The translations under genes and the position numbers were made by a program. This document shows, piece by piece, positions 18,226 to 26,336 of a stretch of 64,000 nt of DNA (the stretch's first letter is position 1; each line of letters begins with the position of its first letter). This DNA is from Lachnospiraceae bacterium (GTDB lineage: Bacteria; Bacillota_A; Clostridia; Lachnospirales; Lachnospiraceae), in the NCBI GenBank assembly GCA_024683935.1, contig JAIKXV010000123.1, forward strand, positions 70,997-134,996. Reading direction: 5' to 3'. The notes under the pieces were generated by a model. That model saw nothing but the letters and a program-made list of their open reading frames with translations, was not told the DNA's origin and did not search any database.

Positions 18226-19916
18226 GTTTCCCCTCTTTCGTCAGTCTCCAGAAGCAGCATTGTAATATCATCGAACTGGGCAGCGCTTCCGGAGAAAGCA
18301 TCCATGTCCCCCTTTACCGCATCGATCATATCCTGTCCCGTTTTCTCCGTATGACTGTTAAGGCAGTCCAGCATCCTCGAAAGTCCGAAGGCGTCTCCTT
18401 CCCCGTTGGCAGCGTCCGGAACCCCGTCGGTGTAGAGGAAGAGCCTGTCACCCTTATCAAGGTAAAGAGTCCTCTCGGTGAAGGACACATCATCGAAAAT
18501 ACCAATGACAAGGTCATGCTCTTCCATGATAAGCTCATACTTTCCCGTACTCTTTCTGTATACCGCCGGATCCTCATGTCCCGCATTCACGTATGAAAGC
18601 TTTCTTTCAGATACCGTGTATATACCGAAGAATACCGTAATGAACATGGTTTCATGATTTCCGGGTATTATTTTCGAGTTGGTCTTTGATATAACCTCTG
18701 CAGCCGAAGTAACGGACTGGGCCATAACCTTTATCAGCGTTTTTGAGACCACCATGAACAGTGCGGCAGGTACGCCCTTATCAGACACGTCGGCTATCGT
18801 AAGGCCTATATGATCGTCATCTATCGTAAAGAAATCATAGAAATCCCCGCCCACTTTTTTTGCCGGTCTCATTGTAGCGGAAATTCTGAAATCCTGCACC
18901 CCGTTATATCCAGTCAGCTTTTCCGGGAGCATTCTCGCCTGTATGCGTGATGCCACATCCAGTTCCGCCTTCATACGCTCCTGGCGCCTGGTCATGATTT
19001 CCACATCTTCGACGTAGGTGCGGATTTCATTTTCCATTTCCGTCATGGAATCCGCCAGCACCCTTATCTCGTCGTTGGAATTTATCCTGGCGTTGCTGAA
19101 AAAGTGGCTTTCCTCCCCCTTATTCTTCTTTTTCCTGAAGCTTTCGGCGGCTCTGGCAAGCTTCTTAATGGGATGCACCACCAGTATATCTATCCCCAGG
19201 ACCGATATGACGATAAAGCATACCGTCAGCACATAGAGTACAGCTCCGTATATGATCACAAAGGCCGCATTGCTGGTACGGACGTTACTCCTCTTTTCCG
19301 CCACGGAAATATATCCCACAATCTCCGAATGTGTATCACCCGGACGGAAAAACGGAGCCCTGGTGATTATCACAAATCCATCATCCGCATCCTCTATGAT
19401 CTTGTATGGATATTCGCTGTTCGTTTTCCAGGACCGGCCTTTGCCCCGCCAGCCCATCTGGTATTTTCCGTCATCCCTGGCATCCGTATCGAGCACAAAG
19501 CAGATCGAGCCGGTCGCGGAATCATCCACCTGGAAATTTATCCAGACTATGCTGTTCTCATTTACCACCTGATCGAGGGATGTCAGCAGCTCGTAATACT
19601 TGTCTGTCTTCAGGCTGTCATACTCCGAGAGATATTCCGGGCTGTTTACATCATCACCGTATTTTTTACTGAGCTCCCTGTATTTTGCATGGACCTGTTC
19701 AAAAAGATCCGTGACATAATTCTGATCGACACTTACCGCAACACTGCGGGCAAGGCTGTAATTTTTCCTCACAACAGAAAAAAGCTCAAACTCATGGTAA
19801 AGTACACCGCCGAAGAAAAGAGCCACGAAGAAATATATGCAGGAAAAAACGAAGACGGTCAGCCCGACTTTCTTTCCCAATGAATGCCGTATCTTTTTCT
19901 TATCCATATGGTTCAT
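18222..19916 (-). CDS. Membrane PP2C (RsbU/SpoIIE-type) serine phosphatase with HAMP domain
   Basis: 564 residues: TM1 about 17-40, an extracellular sensor domain of about 175 residues, TM2 about 216-241, HAMP to about 300, a short coiled coil, then a PP2C domain with GGDFYDFF, IADVSDKGVPAALFM, NAGHEDP, FLYTDGVPDA and FDDITML. The metal-binding aspartates are present. This architecture dephosphorylates STAS anti-sigma-antagonists in partner-switching systems; a STAS protein is encoded at 31143-31442, but a link is inference only. No convincing ribosome site precedes either candidate ATG (19916 or 19907), and the repeat element begins six bases upstream, which may have altered its leader. Confidence 0.87.
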   Translation of the reverse strand: MNHMDKKKIRHSLGKKVGLTVFVFSCIYFFVALFFGGVLYHEFELFSVVRKNYSLARSVAVSVDQNYVTDLFEQVHAKYRELSKKYGDDVNSPEYLSEYDSLKTDKYYELLTSLDQVVNENSIVWINFQVDDSATGSICFVLDTDARDDGKYQMGWRGKGRSWKTNSEYPYKIIEDADDGFVIITRAPFFRPGDTHSEIVGYISVAEKRSNVRTSNAAFVIIYGAVLYVLTVCFIVISVLGIDILVVHPIKKLARAAESFRKKKNKGEESHFFSNARINSNDEIRVLADSMTEMENEIRTYVEDVEIMTRRQERMKAELDVASRIQARMLPEKLTGYNGVQDFRISATMRPAKKVGGDFYDFFTIDDDHIGLTIADVSDKGVPAALFMVVSKTLIKVMAQSVTSAAEVISKTNSKIIPGNHETMFITVFFGIYTVSERKLSYVNAGHEDPAVYRKSTGKYELIMEEHDLVIGIFDDVSFTERTLYLDKGDRLFLYTDGVPDAANGEGDAFGLSRMLDCLNSHTEKTGQDMIDAVKGDMDAFSGSAAQFDDITMLLLETDERGET

Positions 19917-19921
19917 ATGCC

Positions 19922-20150
19922 ATTTTGATTAATACGGATTGTTCCGCGCTTCGCGCTCTCCGCTCCGCTCCGGTCGGCGCAAAACCGATGTCCACTGGAC
20001 ATCGTGCGCCCCACAATCCTACCCCACACCCGCATTTCGCGGGGTCCCTTCCCCATTTCATGCTCGTGTAGGGGTGCGCCCAAAGTCATTACCCCAACTG
20101 CATGCAAGCATTCAGTAGGGCCAATGACTTTTGACGCTTTAATCAAATTT
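19922..20150. repeat. Structured intergenic repeat, copy 2 (with 66-base insert)
   Basis: Same termini (ATTTTGATTAA and TTAATCAAATT) and same orientation as copy 1. It shares the hairpin core CCCCACACCCGCAT to ATGCTCGTGTAGGGG. It differs in two ways. About 66 bases are inserted after the left end, including GCGCTTCGCGC and the palindrome CGATGTCCACTGGACATCG. The right hairpin keeps the outer CAAAG/CTTTTG pairs but has a different interior, GTCATTACCCCAACTGCATG paired to CATTCAGTAGGGCCAATGAC. Pairing is therefore conserved while sequence is not. The two copies bracket 10.3 kb of genes. Confidence 0.85.
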
Positions 20151-20187
20151 TATCAAAAAATAAGCTAAAAGGGAATGAATATTTAGT

Positions 20188-20216
20188 TTGACGATAGGGT
20201 TAAAAACTAATAAAAT
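20188..20216 (+). promoter_or_regulatory. Sigma-A promoter of the plus-strand block
   Basis: TTGACG (20188-20193), a 17-base spacer and TAAAAT (20211-20216), followed 17 bases later by AAAGGAGG and the ATG at 20244. This is the clearest promoter in the window. The leader is very short. Confidence 0.75.
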
Positions 20217-20243
20217 CAAAGGTAGAACCATAAAGGAGGGGTT

Positions 20244-20714
20244 ATGGCACCCAGAGCTCAGAGTTTCTCAACTTCATACGAATCAGAATCTTCAAAAGAA
20301 GACATAGATGCCCGGATAGACGATTCCCTAAGATCCTTTATGGACAAGGGAAATGACATCTTTAAGGATGAGATCGTGGACGGAGATAAAAAGACCCGGA
20401 AGATGGTGATAGATGCTGTCCGTTCAAACATCCTTAAGCGGCTGGACGAAGAAAACCTTGGCAGCCGGGAAGACGCAGCCCGTATGTCTGCAGATCATCA
20501 GCAGTACACCGGGGAATTAATAAACGAGATTGCCAAGATTCAGGCTGCCGTGATAGGTGCCGAAAACAAGAGTGCAGAACTTGAAAATCTGATCCGTGAA
20601 GAGCAGGAGGACACCTCCGGCTCTGTTTCGCGGTTCTTCAAGTTCCGGGGCATAAAAAAAAAAGCATCCGGAAAAGCATTGATTCATACCGTCAACAAAG
20701 AGACGATCATGTAA
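20244..20714 (+). CDS. N-terminal part of a large unknown protein; zero-frame product
   Basis: 156 residues in the zero frame, with an excellent ribosome site (AAAGGAGG) and promoter. The protein is charged and helical (for example DDSLRSFMDKGNDIFKDEI and GELINEIAKIQAAVIGAENK), with no signal peptide. After residue 137 the frame runs through A10 (20654-20663). The minus-one frame from that point is open without a stop into the next long frame at 20777. Read that way, the two form one 1115-residue protein of which this is the first eighth. The short zero-frame tail ASGKALIHTVNKETIM may be a termination product of frameshifting, or an artefact of a homopolymer error. Function unknown. Confidence 0.6.
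   Translation: MAPRAQSFSTSYESESSKEDIDARIDDSLRSFMDKGNDIFKDEIVDGDKKTRKMVIDAVRSNILKRLDEENLGSREDAARMSADHQQYTGELINEIAKIQAAVIGAENKSAELENLIREEQEDTSGSVSRFFKFRGIKKKASGKALIHTVNKETIM
20654..20663 (+). other. A10 slippery run joining two reading frames
   Basis: Zero frame reads ATA AAA AAA AAA GCA, which contains the minus-one slippery heptamer A AAA AAA. Slipping back one base gives AGC ATC CGG and an uninterrupted frame (KKSIRKSIDSYRQQRDDHV) reaching ATG 20777 and on to 23590. Ribosomal minus-one shifting, transcriptional slippage (A11 product), phase variation or a sequencing error would each explain it. Confidence 0.7.
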
Positions 20715-20776
20715 ATAAGGTTCTTAAAAAAAGCGATAAATGGAGTGATATCCGTTCGGATTATGCGAAAGACGTT

Positions 20777-23590
20777 ATGCGTAAACGCTACAAGGCATAT
20801 GACTCCCTGGCAAAATCCTGGTACGAGCTCACCCACGAGAAATCCCTGGAATATAAGGATCTTTTGAAAGATGACGCTGATGAAAACCTGAAGAATGATG
20901 CCATACTTGATCGTGCGATCCCTGCCGAGCATTCCAAAAATATCATCGAATATACCGGTATTTATGACAAATCCGCTCTGATGCGGACGCTTGCCCTGTC
21001 TCTTTCCGAACCCGGCAATGCCATAGACCGTGAGAATATAACCTTAAAACCGTATAAAGACAGTCCCAATAACGGTGTAGGCCCCGACCGCCTGATAAAG
21101 AGCCATAAAAAGATACTTCTCTTAGGCGAAGCCGATGAAAATACCGGGATAAAGACCAGGTACAAATTTGATGAAAAATTTTTAGGTATTGAAGCCAAAC
21201 ATCAGTTTACATCGGCAGATACCGAGGAAACGGCGCTCACCACCAATGCCGACAGGACAGCCGGTTATGCTGAAAAGCTCGGCCTGGAATCCGACAGAAA
21301 GGACATAAACGGAAACTTCCTTTTTTCCGAAGAAAATGCCGAGATACTGCATGCGAAGATCAGCAAGACCGGGAAAAAAGTACACGGATTCTATATAAAC
21401 GGGGAATTCCTGACCGACGATACGGAGGGAGTGGACGTAAAGGGAAAACCCGGAGAAAAGAGAGTTGCCGGAAAGAAGGATATGGCTTTCTTCGGCCGGC
21501 GTGATTTCACCAAACAGGAAAAGGCCGAAAAACTCCGTGTCGCAATAAGGACCTCTCCTTTCTTCCAGCATGTCAATGCCCGCACCATCCAGTATTACTC
21601 CGGCTACGATGTGGCCGAGGATTACGGCGACGATATAGAAGAATCCTTTGAAAAGATATGGAAAAAGGCAGCTAAAAAGAATGCCGGCCTGACTAAGGAG
21701 AATGCGCTGCAGTCTATCAGAAGAGACCCCAAGAATCTCAGCAAACTTCCCGGCGCTGTCAGAGGCCCGGCCCTTGCTGCATATCTTATTGAGGAAGCAT
21801 CAAGAGACAGAGCGGAAGGTGAAGAGGCCTTCTCATATACGAATACCCGCGCGGATAAGGTATTAAGATATGCCATAGACAGTGAGAGAAGTTCGCTGCA
21901 GCTCACCTGTCTTGCACTGCTGGCAAATGATGAGGATCCCGGACTCTGGAGACTGGCAAAAAACATCCTGGTTCAGAATCCGAAAATCGTTAAAAAAAGA
22001 ACCAGAATAAAACTTAAATATCTTCCGGAAGACGGCAACATGATGCGGATGGGTCTTTTGGACGAACTTGCAAGCCATCAGGGCGTATTCAGTGAGTCCG
22101 ATATTGAAGAAGATCCTTTTGCTTTCATGGATATGGCCAGTCGGCAGGTTTATATGGAGGAGCTTGAAAACCGCAGGGGCGGCTTCAACTCGTTTAAGAA
22201 AAATTTACTTAACGGTAAGATTCTCAGCAAGTCCCTCAGTATAGCCTCCACCGGCATAAAGGCTGCACAGCACGGATCCGACGCCGCGAATCTCTTTAAG
22301 GATTCCGATTTTGAGGTAGATGATGAGACAAAGGAAAGAAGAGAAGAAACTGAATTCTGGCTCTCGTATGGCGAGACCATTGCAGAATCCAATAACATAG
22401 CCTCTATCATAAGCGCAGCAGGAGTAGGTGTCTCCTGGCTTGCGGGCGGCAGTCCTTCCGCAGCAAGGGACTACAGCTTCCAGTTCTTTGACGTAATGGA
22501 AATAATCGGACAGGTTACTTCCATCATAAAAGACATAGTAAAATTCTGTAAATTCATATACCGTAAATTCAAGAAAGACCCCAAGACTCTGGATGAGATA
22601 CGGGCCGAGGAAAAGAAAAAGAGAGAGACCCTGGAGGATCTGGACTGCGGAGGTATAAAAGCCGTCCTGGCATTCGCGGGCAAGGTTGTTTCACTCCTGA
22701 ATACTACAAGAGATCTCGCATCCTACCATGTATCCAGCGAGGATTCCTCCTTTGATGTCATACAGAATGAAACATGGGGAAACCTTTTAGCTTATAAGGG
22801 ACCGTTGGATTATGCCCTGACAACCGCCAATAATATCATTGCCATCCTGTCGGATGTCGTGGATATTTATACCTCCACCAAGAGAATATGGCGTATCAAC
22901 GATGCGAATAAGGACATAGAAACAGCCATTTCCGAGGTCAGTGTACCGGATAACATTCCCGGTGTGGTGGATCGCGAGGGGCAAAAGAGAAGGCAGCTTG
23001 GCCAGGCGGCACTTGACAATTCCCAGGCTCAGTACTTCATGTCCTTAACAAAGATGCAGTCCAGAAAGACCCGCTCCCAGGCATCATGGGATATTGCCAG
23101 CAAGTTTCTTACCATCACAAAGGATACCGTAAACATCTTCGTTCCTACGGCAGATCCCTATACCGCCATAGCAAAAGCCGTACTTACTGTGGCACCCATG
23201 GTCGTGGACTTTATCAGCTGGACCATAGGAAAATTAAAATACGACAGACAGAATTTTAATAACAATATCGCTTCCATGCTGGGAGATGCGAGTTATGCAA
23301 AGACGCCGTATTTTGACAAGGTATTAAAGAGGGAGACAGGAATTGTAAGCTCTTCCTATCTAGTGGATATAGCAAGGATATTTATGTCCATAGATACACA
23401 TGTCCTCGCCCACAAGGAGGAAAAGAGCCCCGGCGAGCTTGAACTCGCAAAGACCGTGGTGGGCACCATGTACGGAAATGTAAATGAGGATTCAGTAAAG
23501 ACTGTCAAACTGGATGCCATGATGAAGTATGCAGGTTTCAGCGGGGATTCCGACTGGAGAGCGGTGCTGAGGAATTCTATACGGAAATAA
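20777..23590 (+). CDS. Large unknown protein with hydrophobic C-terminal segments (probably the minus-one continuation of the preceding frame)
   Basis: 937 residues from the ATG at 20777, but that ATG has no Shine-Dalgarno sequence. The frame is open upstream through KSDKWSDIRSDYAKDVM to the A10 run, so I favour it as the bulk of a frameshifted 1115-residue product. No known domain. Residues about 480-560 and 640-850 contain several moderately hydrophobic helices (NIASIISAAGVGVSWLAGG, YALTTANNIIAILSDVVD, AVLTVAPMVVDFISWTIG) in an otherwise charged soluble protein with no signal peptide. That pattern is seen in some pore-forming toxins and secreted effectors. With a small acidic protein following on the same strand and the injection locus next to it, effector cargo is a reasonable but unproven guess. 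Confidence 0.65.
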   Translation: MRKRYKAYDSLAKSWYELTHEKSLEYKDLLKDDADENLKNDAILDRAIPAEHSKNIIEYTGIYDKSALMRTLALSLSEPGNAIDRENITLKPYKDSPNNGVGPDRLIKSHKKILLLGEADENTGIKTRYKFDEKFLGIEAKHQFTSADTEETALTTNADRTAGYAEKLGLESDRKDINGNFLFSEENAEILHAKISKTGKKVHGFYINGEFLTDDTEGVDVKGKPGEKRVAGKKDMAFFGRRDFTKQEKAEKLRVAIRTSPFFQHVNARTIQYYSGYDVAEDYGDDIEESFEKIWKKAAKKNAGLTKENALQSIRRDPKNLSKLPGAVRGPALAAYLIEEASRDRAEGEEAFSYTNTRADKVLRYAIDSERSSLQLTCLALLANDEDPGLWRLAKNILVQNPKIVKKRTRIKLKYLPEDGNMMRMGLLDELASHQGVFSESDIEEDPFAFMDMASRQVYMEELENRRGGFNSFKKNLLNGKILSKSLSIASTGIKAAQHGSDAANLFKDSDFEVDDETKERREETEFWLSYGETIAESNNIASIISAAGVGVSWLAGGSPSAARDYSFQFFDVMEIIGQVTSIIKDIVKFCKFIYRKFKKDPKTLDEIRAEEKKKRETLEDLDCGGIKAVLAFAGKVVSLLNTTRDLASYHVSSEDSSFDVIQNETWGNLLAYKGPLDYALTTANNIIAILSDVVDIYTSTKRIWRINDANKDIETAISEVSVPDNIPGVVDREGQKRRQLGQAALDNSQAQYFMSLTKMQSRKTRSQASWDIASKFLTITKDTVNIFVPTADPYTAIAKAVLTVAPMVVDFISWTIGKLKYDRQNFNNNIASMLGDASYAKTPYFDKVLKRETGIVSSSYLVDIARIFMSIDTHVLAHKEEKSPGELELAKTVVGTMYGNVNEDSVKTVKLDAMMKYAGFSGDSDWRAVLRNSIRK

Positions 23591-23617
23591 GATCCTTCGC
23601 TTACGCTCAGGATTACA
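23591..23617. repeat. Short dispersed repeat, copy A
   Basis: GATCCTTCGCTTACGCTCAG and the next seven bases match 30446-30472 at all but two positions. A degenerate partial copy (CTCAGGATTACAC) follows about 20 bases later. It lies in the gap after the large plus-strand gene. The unit is partly palindromic (ATCCT...AGGAT), and similar units are common intergenic repeats in many bacteria. Confidence 0.65.
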
Positions 23618-23668
23618 CAGGGAATAAACTCAGGATTACACGAGAATTAATCAGAGAAAGGGAAATAA

Positions 23669-24265
23669 ATGGACGGATTAAATATTATAATGGACAATCT
23701 GAAGGGCATGATGGACGAGCTCTTTGACGGAGTCGAGGAAAAGGACGGTATCTACCGCTCCCGTGCACAGCACATCGGCGTGACGGACGTGACCGTCATA
23801 GTGGAAGCGCTGCTGGAAAGCGGCGTGAATCAGGAGCACCCCTACCCCGTCATTCATTTCCATACTACCCTGGCGGCAAATATCCCGGAGGAATACGAGT
23901 CTGATCTCTGTTTCTCATTAAACCGCCTGAATAATGCCATTTCCCTTTCAGGCTTTCCGTCCTTTGGCTGCTTCTGCTATCATCCCGATCTGAAGCAGGT
24001 CTTCCTAGGTTACCGCCTGCCTGTAAATCCCACGGCACCGAATGATGAAACAGTCAATATCCAGTATTATCTCGGCGTTCTCTATGAAGAGCTGGACGCC
24101 TTTGCTGATTACATCATGTTCCTCTGTGACAATAAGGGAATAAGTACCGGTATAGATGAATATCTGGACTATATCAAGGAAATTGATGATTGGAACGATA
24201 TAGAAAAACGGGCAGAGGAACTGTCAAAGGTTATAGAAAAATTGCGCAGCGAGATGAAACGCTGA
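23669..24265 (+). CDS. Small acidic protein, YbjN/secretion-chaperone-like candidate
   Basis: 198 residues, no signal peptide, acidic. The middle (FHTTLAANIPEEYESDLCFS, LNRLNNAISLSGFPSFGCF, DLKQVFLGYRLPV) has the strand-helix-strand rhythm of YbjN and type III secretion chaperone folds, where a small acidic dimer binds a large partner. The C-terminus is a charged helix. It lies 78 bases after the large frameshifted gene on the same strand, with AGAAAGGGA before the ATG, so co-transcription is likely. A dedicated chaperone for that protein is inference; the fold assignment is tentative. Confidence 0.6.
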   Translation: MDGLNIIMDNLKGMMDELFDGVEEKDGIYRSRAQHIGVTDVTVIVEALLESGVNQEHPYPVIHFHTTLAANIPEEYESDLCFSLNRLNNAISLSGFPSFGCFCYHPDLKQVFLGYRLPVNPTAPNDETVNIQYYLGVLYEELDAFADYIMFLCDNKGISTGIDEYLDYIKEIDDWNDIEKRAEELSKVIEKLRSEMKR

Positions 24266-24287
24266 TCCTTTATCAGCCGGGATAAAC

Positions 24288-26336
24288 TCAGCCGAGATAA
24301 GCGTACTTTCCTAAGCTGTCCGAAGAAAAGCCCACCGGCGATCCCTTCTCCAGCTCGTGCTTTAACGAGGAAACGAGATGCCTCATATTGAGGTTCTCTC
24401 CTGCCCCCGCGGCAGCCGAGCAGGCATTCAGGAATACACTCTTTATCATGCTTCCGGTGAACTTGTCAAACTGGGATGCGAGGTACTCTATATCTATTTC
24501 ATCATGAGGCACGTCCTCAGTGAAAAGGCTCTTCCATATCTCACGCCTCATATCGAGATCGGGATTCTCAAAATGCACCACATATCTTATACGTCTCATA
24601 AAGGCGGGATCTATATTTCCCTTGATATTGGTAGCCATAATGACAATACCTTCATATGCCTCTATCCTCTGCAGCAGATATGATATCTCCGTATTGGCAT
24701 AGCGGTCCTTGGCATCGCGGACCTCGCTTCTGGTACCGAAGAGGGCGTCAGCCTCGTCAAAAAAGAGGATCGCATTACTCTTCTCCGCATAGTCAAAAAC
24801 CTTCTCTAAGTTCTTTTCCGTCTCACCAATATACTTATCAACTATATTTGAAAGATTAACCTGATAGAGAGGAAGCGAAAGCTCTCCCGCTATGGCGTTT
24901 GCAGTCATGGTCTTACCGGTTCCGGGAGGTCCGGACATAAGGAGGCTCACGCATCTGCCGTAGGGATAGGTTTTCTTCAGGTTCCATTTATCCAGTATAA
25001 CTGCACTGGTATTAACGGAATCCACCACTTCCTTAAGTATCTTTGCGGATTCGCTCTTCACCTGCACATCCTTCAGCTTTGTTTCCGGGTAGACGATCCT
25101 GCCGAGGCCGGCTTCCCTGCCCTCCATAAGCTCCTCAATAAAGACCCTGGTGATAAGGGTTCTGTCGTCTTCCGTCTTCTTTTCCCTGCCGCTCATTTCC
25201 GTAAAGCTCTTCATTACCCGGGCAGTCTCGCTGGCGTTCAGGCGGTAGTGGAGCGCCAGGATGTAGGGATCCAGATCCGCCTTATTCTCCTTAACAGCCT
25301 GCTCCCAGAGCATACGCCTGTCATCTAACTTCAGAACCTTCGGAAGCCTGATATTCCTGTATCCCGCTGAGCTTACGGTCTTAAGCAGGGATCTCACATG
25401 CTCCGTGCAGAGTATAAGGGGTATATTCCTCTCCAGCACCGGTAAAAAGAGGCTCCGCTCCAAAAGCGCTATATCCCTCTCCTTCCGGTCTTCAGCGTCC
25501 TTTTCACTCCGTCCTCCGGAAAGGAAGGGCTCGTCTATACAGTAAAAACAGATCCCGGCTTCATCAAGGACCGCTTCCCTTATCAGGGTGTCACGGTAAA
25601 ACTTAAAATTCTCCTTGCCGCTCTCGTGAAGAAAATCCCTGATATTAATAAACAGGAAATCCCGCTTGATGCTGTCCGCTATCCTTCTTGCGATAAAGCG
25701 CCTGCCGCCCTTTCCCGACAGCTGCAGGCTCACTCCTCCCGCCTTGAAGAACTTTATGCCTTCATCAATAAGCTCCCGGTTGATGACCACGCCCTTTTTC
25801 CTGCCGCTGCCTGCAGCGTAATACTCAGTGATATGCTTTAATACAGGGCTTACGGTCTTTTCACCGTAGAGATAGAGCATCAGCTTTTCGTCAGCCGTAA
25901 CCTCCGCATAGGAAAGAGGCGCTTCCTCCATATTGATGGAGAGCACCTTCGCAGCGGTATCCGCCTTTTTTATAACCTCGTTTTCTTCAGGGAACATTAC
26001 CCCTTCCAGTAGATAGGCTAAGCGGAGATTCACTCCGTGGCCGAAGAAATAGGTCAGGTATGCACTTATTTCGGGATATTGGAATTCTGCAATACAAAGG
26101 TCCAGAAGGGACCGTAAGACTCTGTCGTCATCCAGTATTTCCACCAGGCGGAAATAGGCCTCGTGGCTTTTATTCTCATCGATATCGGCCCATTCCTGAA
26201 GGTCAGAGCTTTCAGGTCTGGAAACCAAATCGGAAAGGTTGCGGAAATCCTTCAGACTCTTTTCGGCACCCATGTTCTCCAGCATCATATCGCAGCGCAT
26301 GACGATCATGGCCGCAGTGGTTTCAAGGAAACTCAT
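24288..26336 (-). CDS. AAA+ ATPase, CIS-associated (Afp15/Pvc15-like), second of a pair
   Basis: 682 residues. The C-terminal AAA+ module is complete: Walker A GPPGTGKT (469-476), Walker B LFFDEAD (524-530), sensor MATN and an arginine pair at 581-582. The N-terminal half has a degenerate AAA-like module (QLSGKGGRRFIARRIA in place of Walker A). This two-module form matches the ATPases conserved at the end of extracellular CIS operons, thought to act in assembly, cargo loading or disassembly. The ATG overlaps the stop of the preceding ATPase by four bases. It is the last gene of the operon and converges with the plus-strand block, with only 22 bases between stops. Confidence 0.88.
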   Translation of the reverse strand: MSFLETTAAMIVMRCDMMLENMGAEKSLKDFRNLSDLVSRPESSDLQEWADIDENKSHEAYFRLVEILDDDRVLRSLLDLCIAEFQYPEISAYLTYFFGHGVNLRLAYLLEGVMFPEENEVIKKADTAAKVLSINMEEAPLSYAEVTADEKLMLYLYGEKTVSPVLKHITEYYAAGSGRKKGVVINRELIDEGIKFFKAGGVSLQLSGKGGRRFIARRIADSIKRDFLFINIRDFLHESGKENFKFYRDTLIREAVLDEAGICFYCIDEPFLSGGRSEKDAEDRKERDIALLERSLFLPVLERNIPLILCTEHVRSLLKTVSSAGYRNIRLPKVLKLDDRRMLWEQAVKENKADLDPYILALHYRLNASETARVMKSFTEMSGREKKTEDDRTLITRVFIEELMEGREAGLGRIVYPETKLKDVQVKSESAKILKEVVDSVNTSAVILDKWNLKKTYPYGRCVSLLMSGPPGTGKTMTANAIAGELSLPLYQVNLSNIVDKYIGETEKNLEKVFDYAEKSNAILFFDEADALFGTRSEVRDAKDRYANTEISYLLQRIEAYEGIVIMATNIKGNIDPAFMRRIRYVVHFENPDLDMRREIWKSLFTEDVPHDEIDIEYLASQFDKFTGSMIKSVFLNACSAAAGAGENLNMRHLVSSLKHELEKGSPVGFSSDSLGKYAYLG

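Larger units (their letters stand above)
19917..20243. other. Divergent intergenic region with repeat copy 2 and a promoter
   Basis: A 327-base gap between two divergently transcribed genes. It contains the second structured repeat (19922-20150) and, to its right, an A/T-rich stretch with a strong promoter for the plus-strand block. I see no convincing promoter for the leftward phosphatase gene outside the repeat, and no coding sequence. Confidence 0.7.

Noticed and set aside
9430..20150. Integron attC sites or an IS200/IS605-type element
   Set aside because: Although structure is conserved over sequence, the attC core triplets (RYYYAAC/GTTRRRY) and any transposase or integrase gene are absent.
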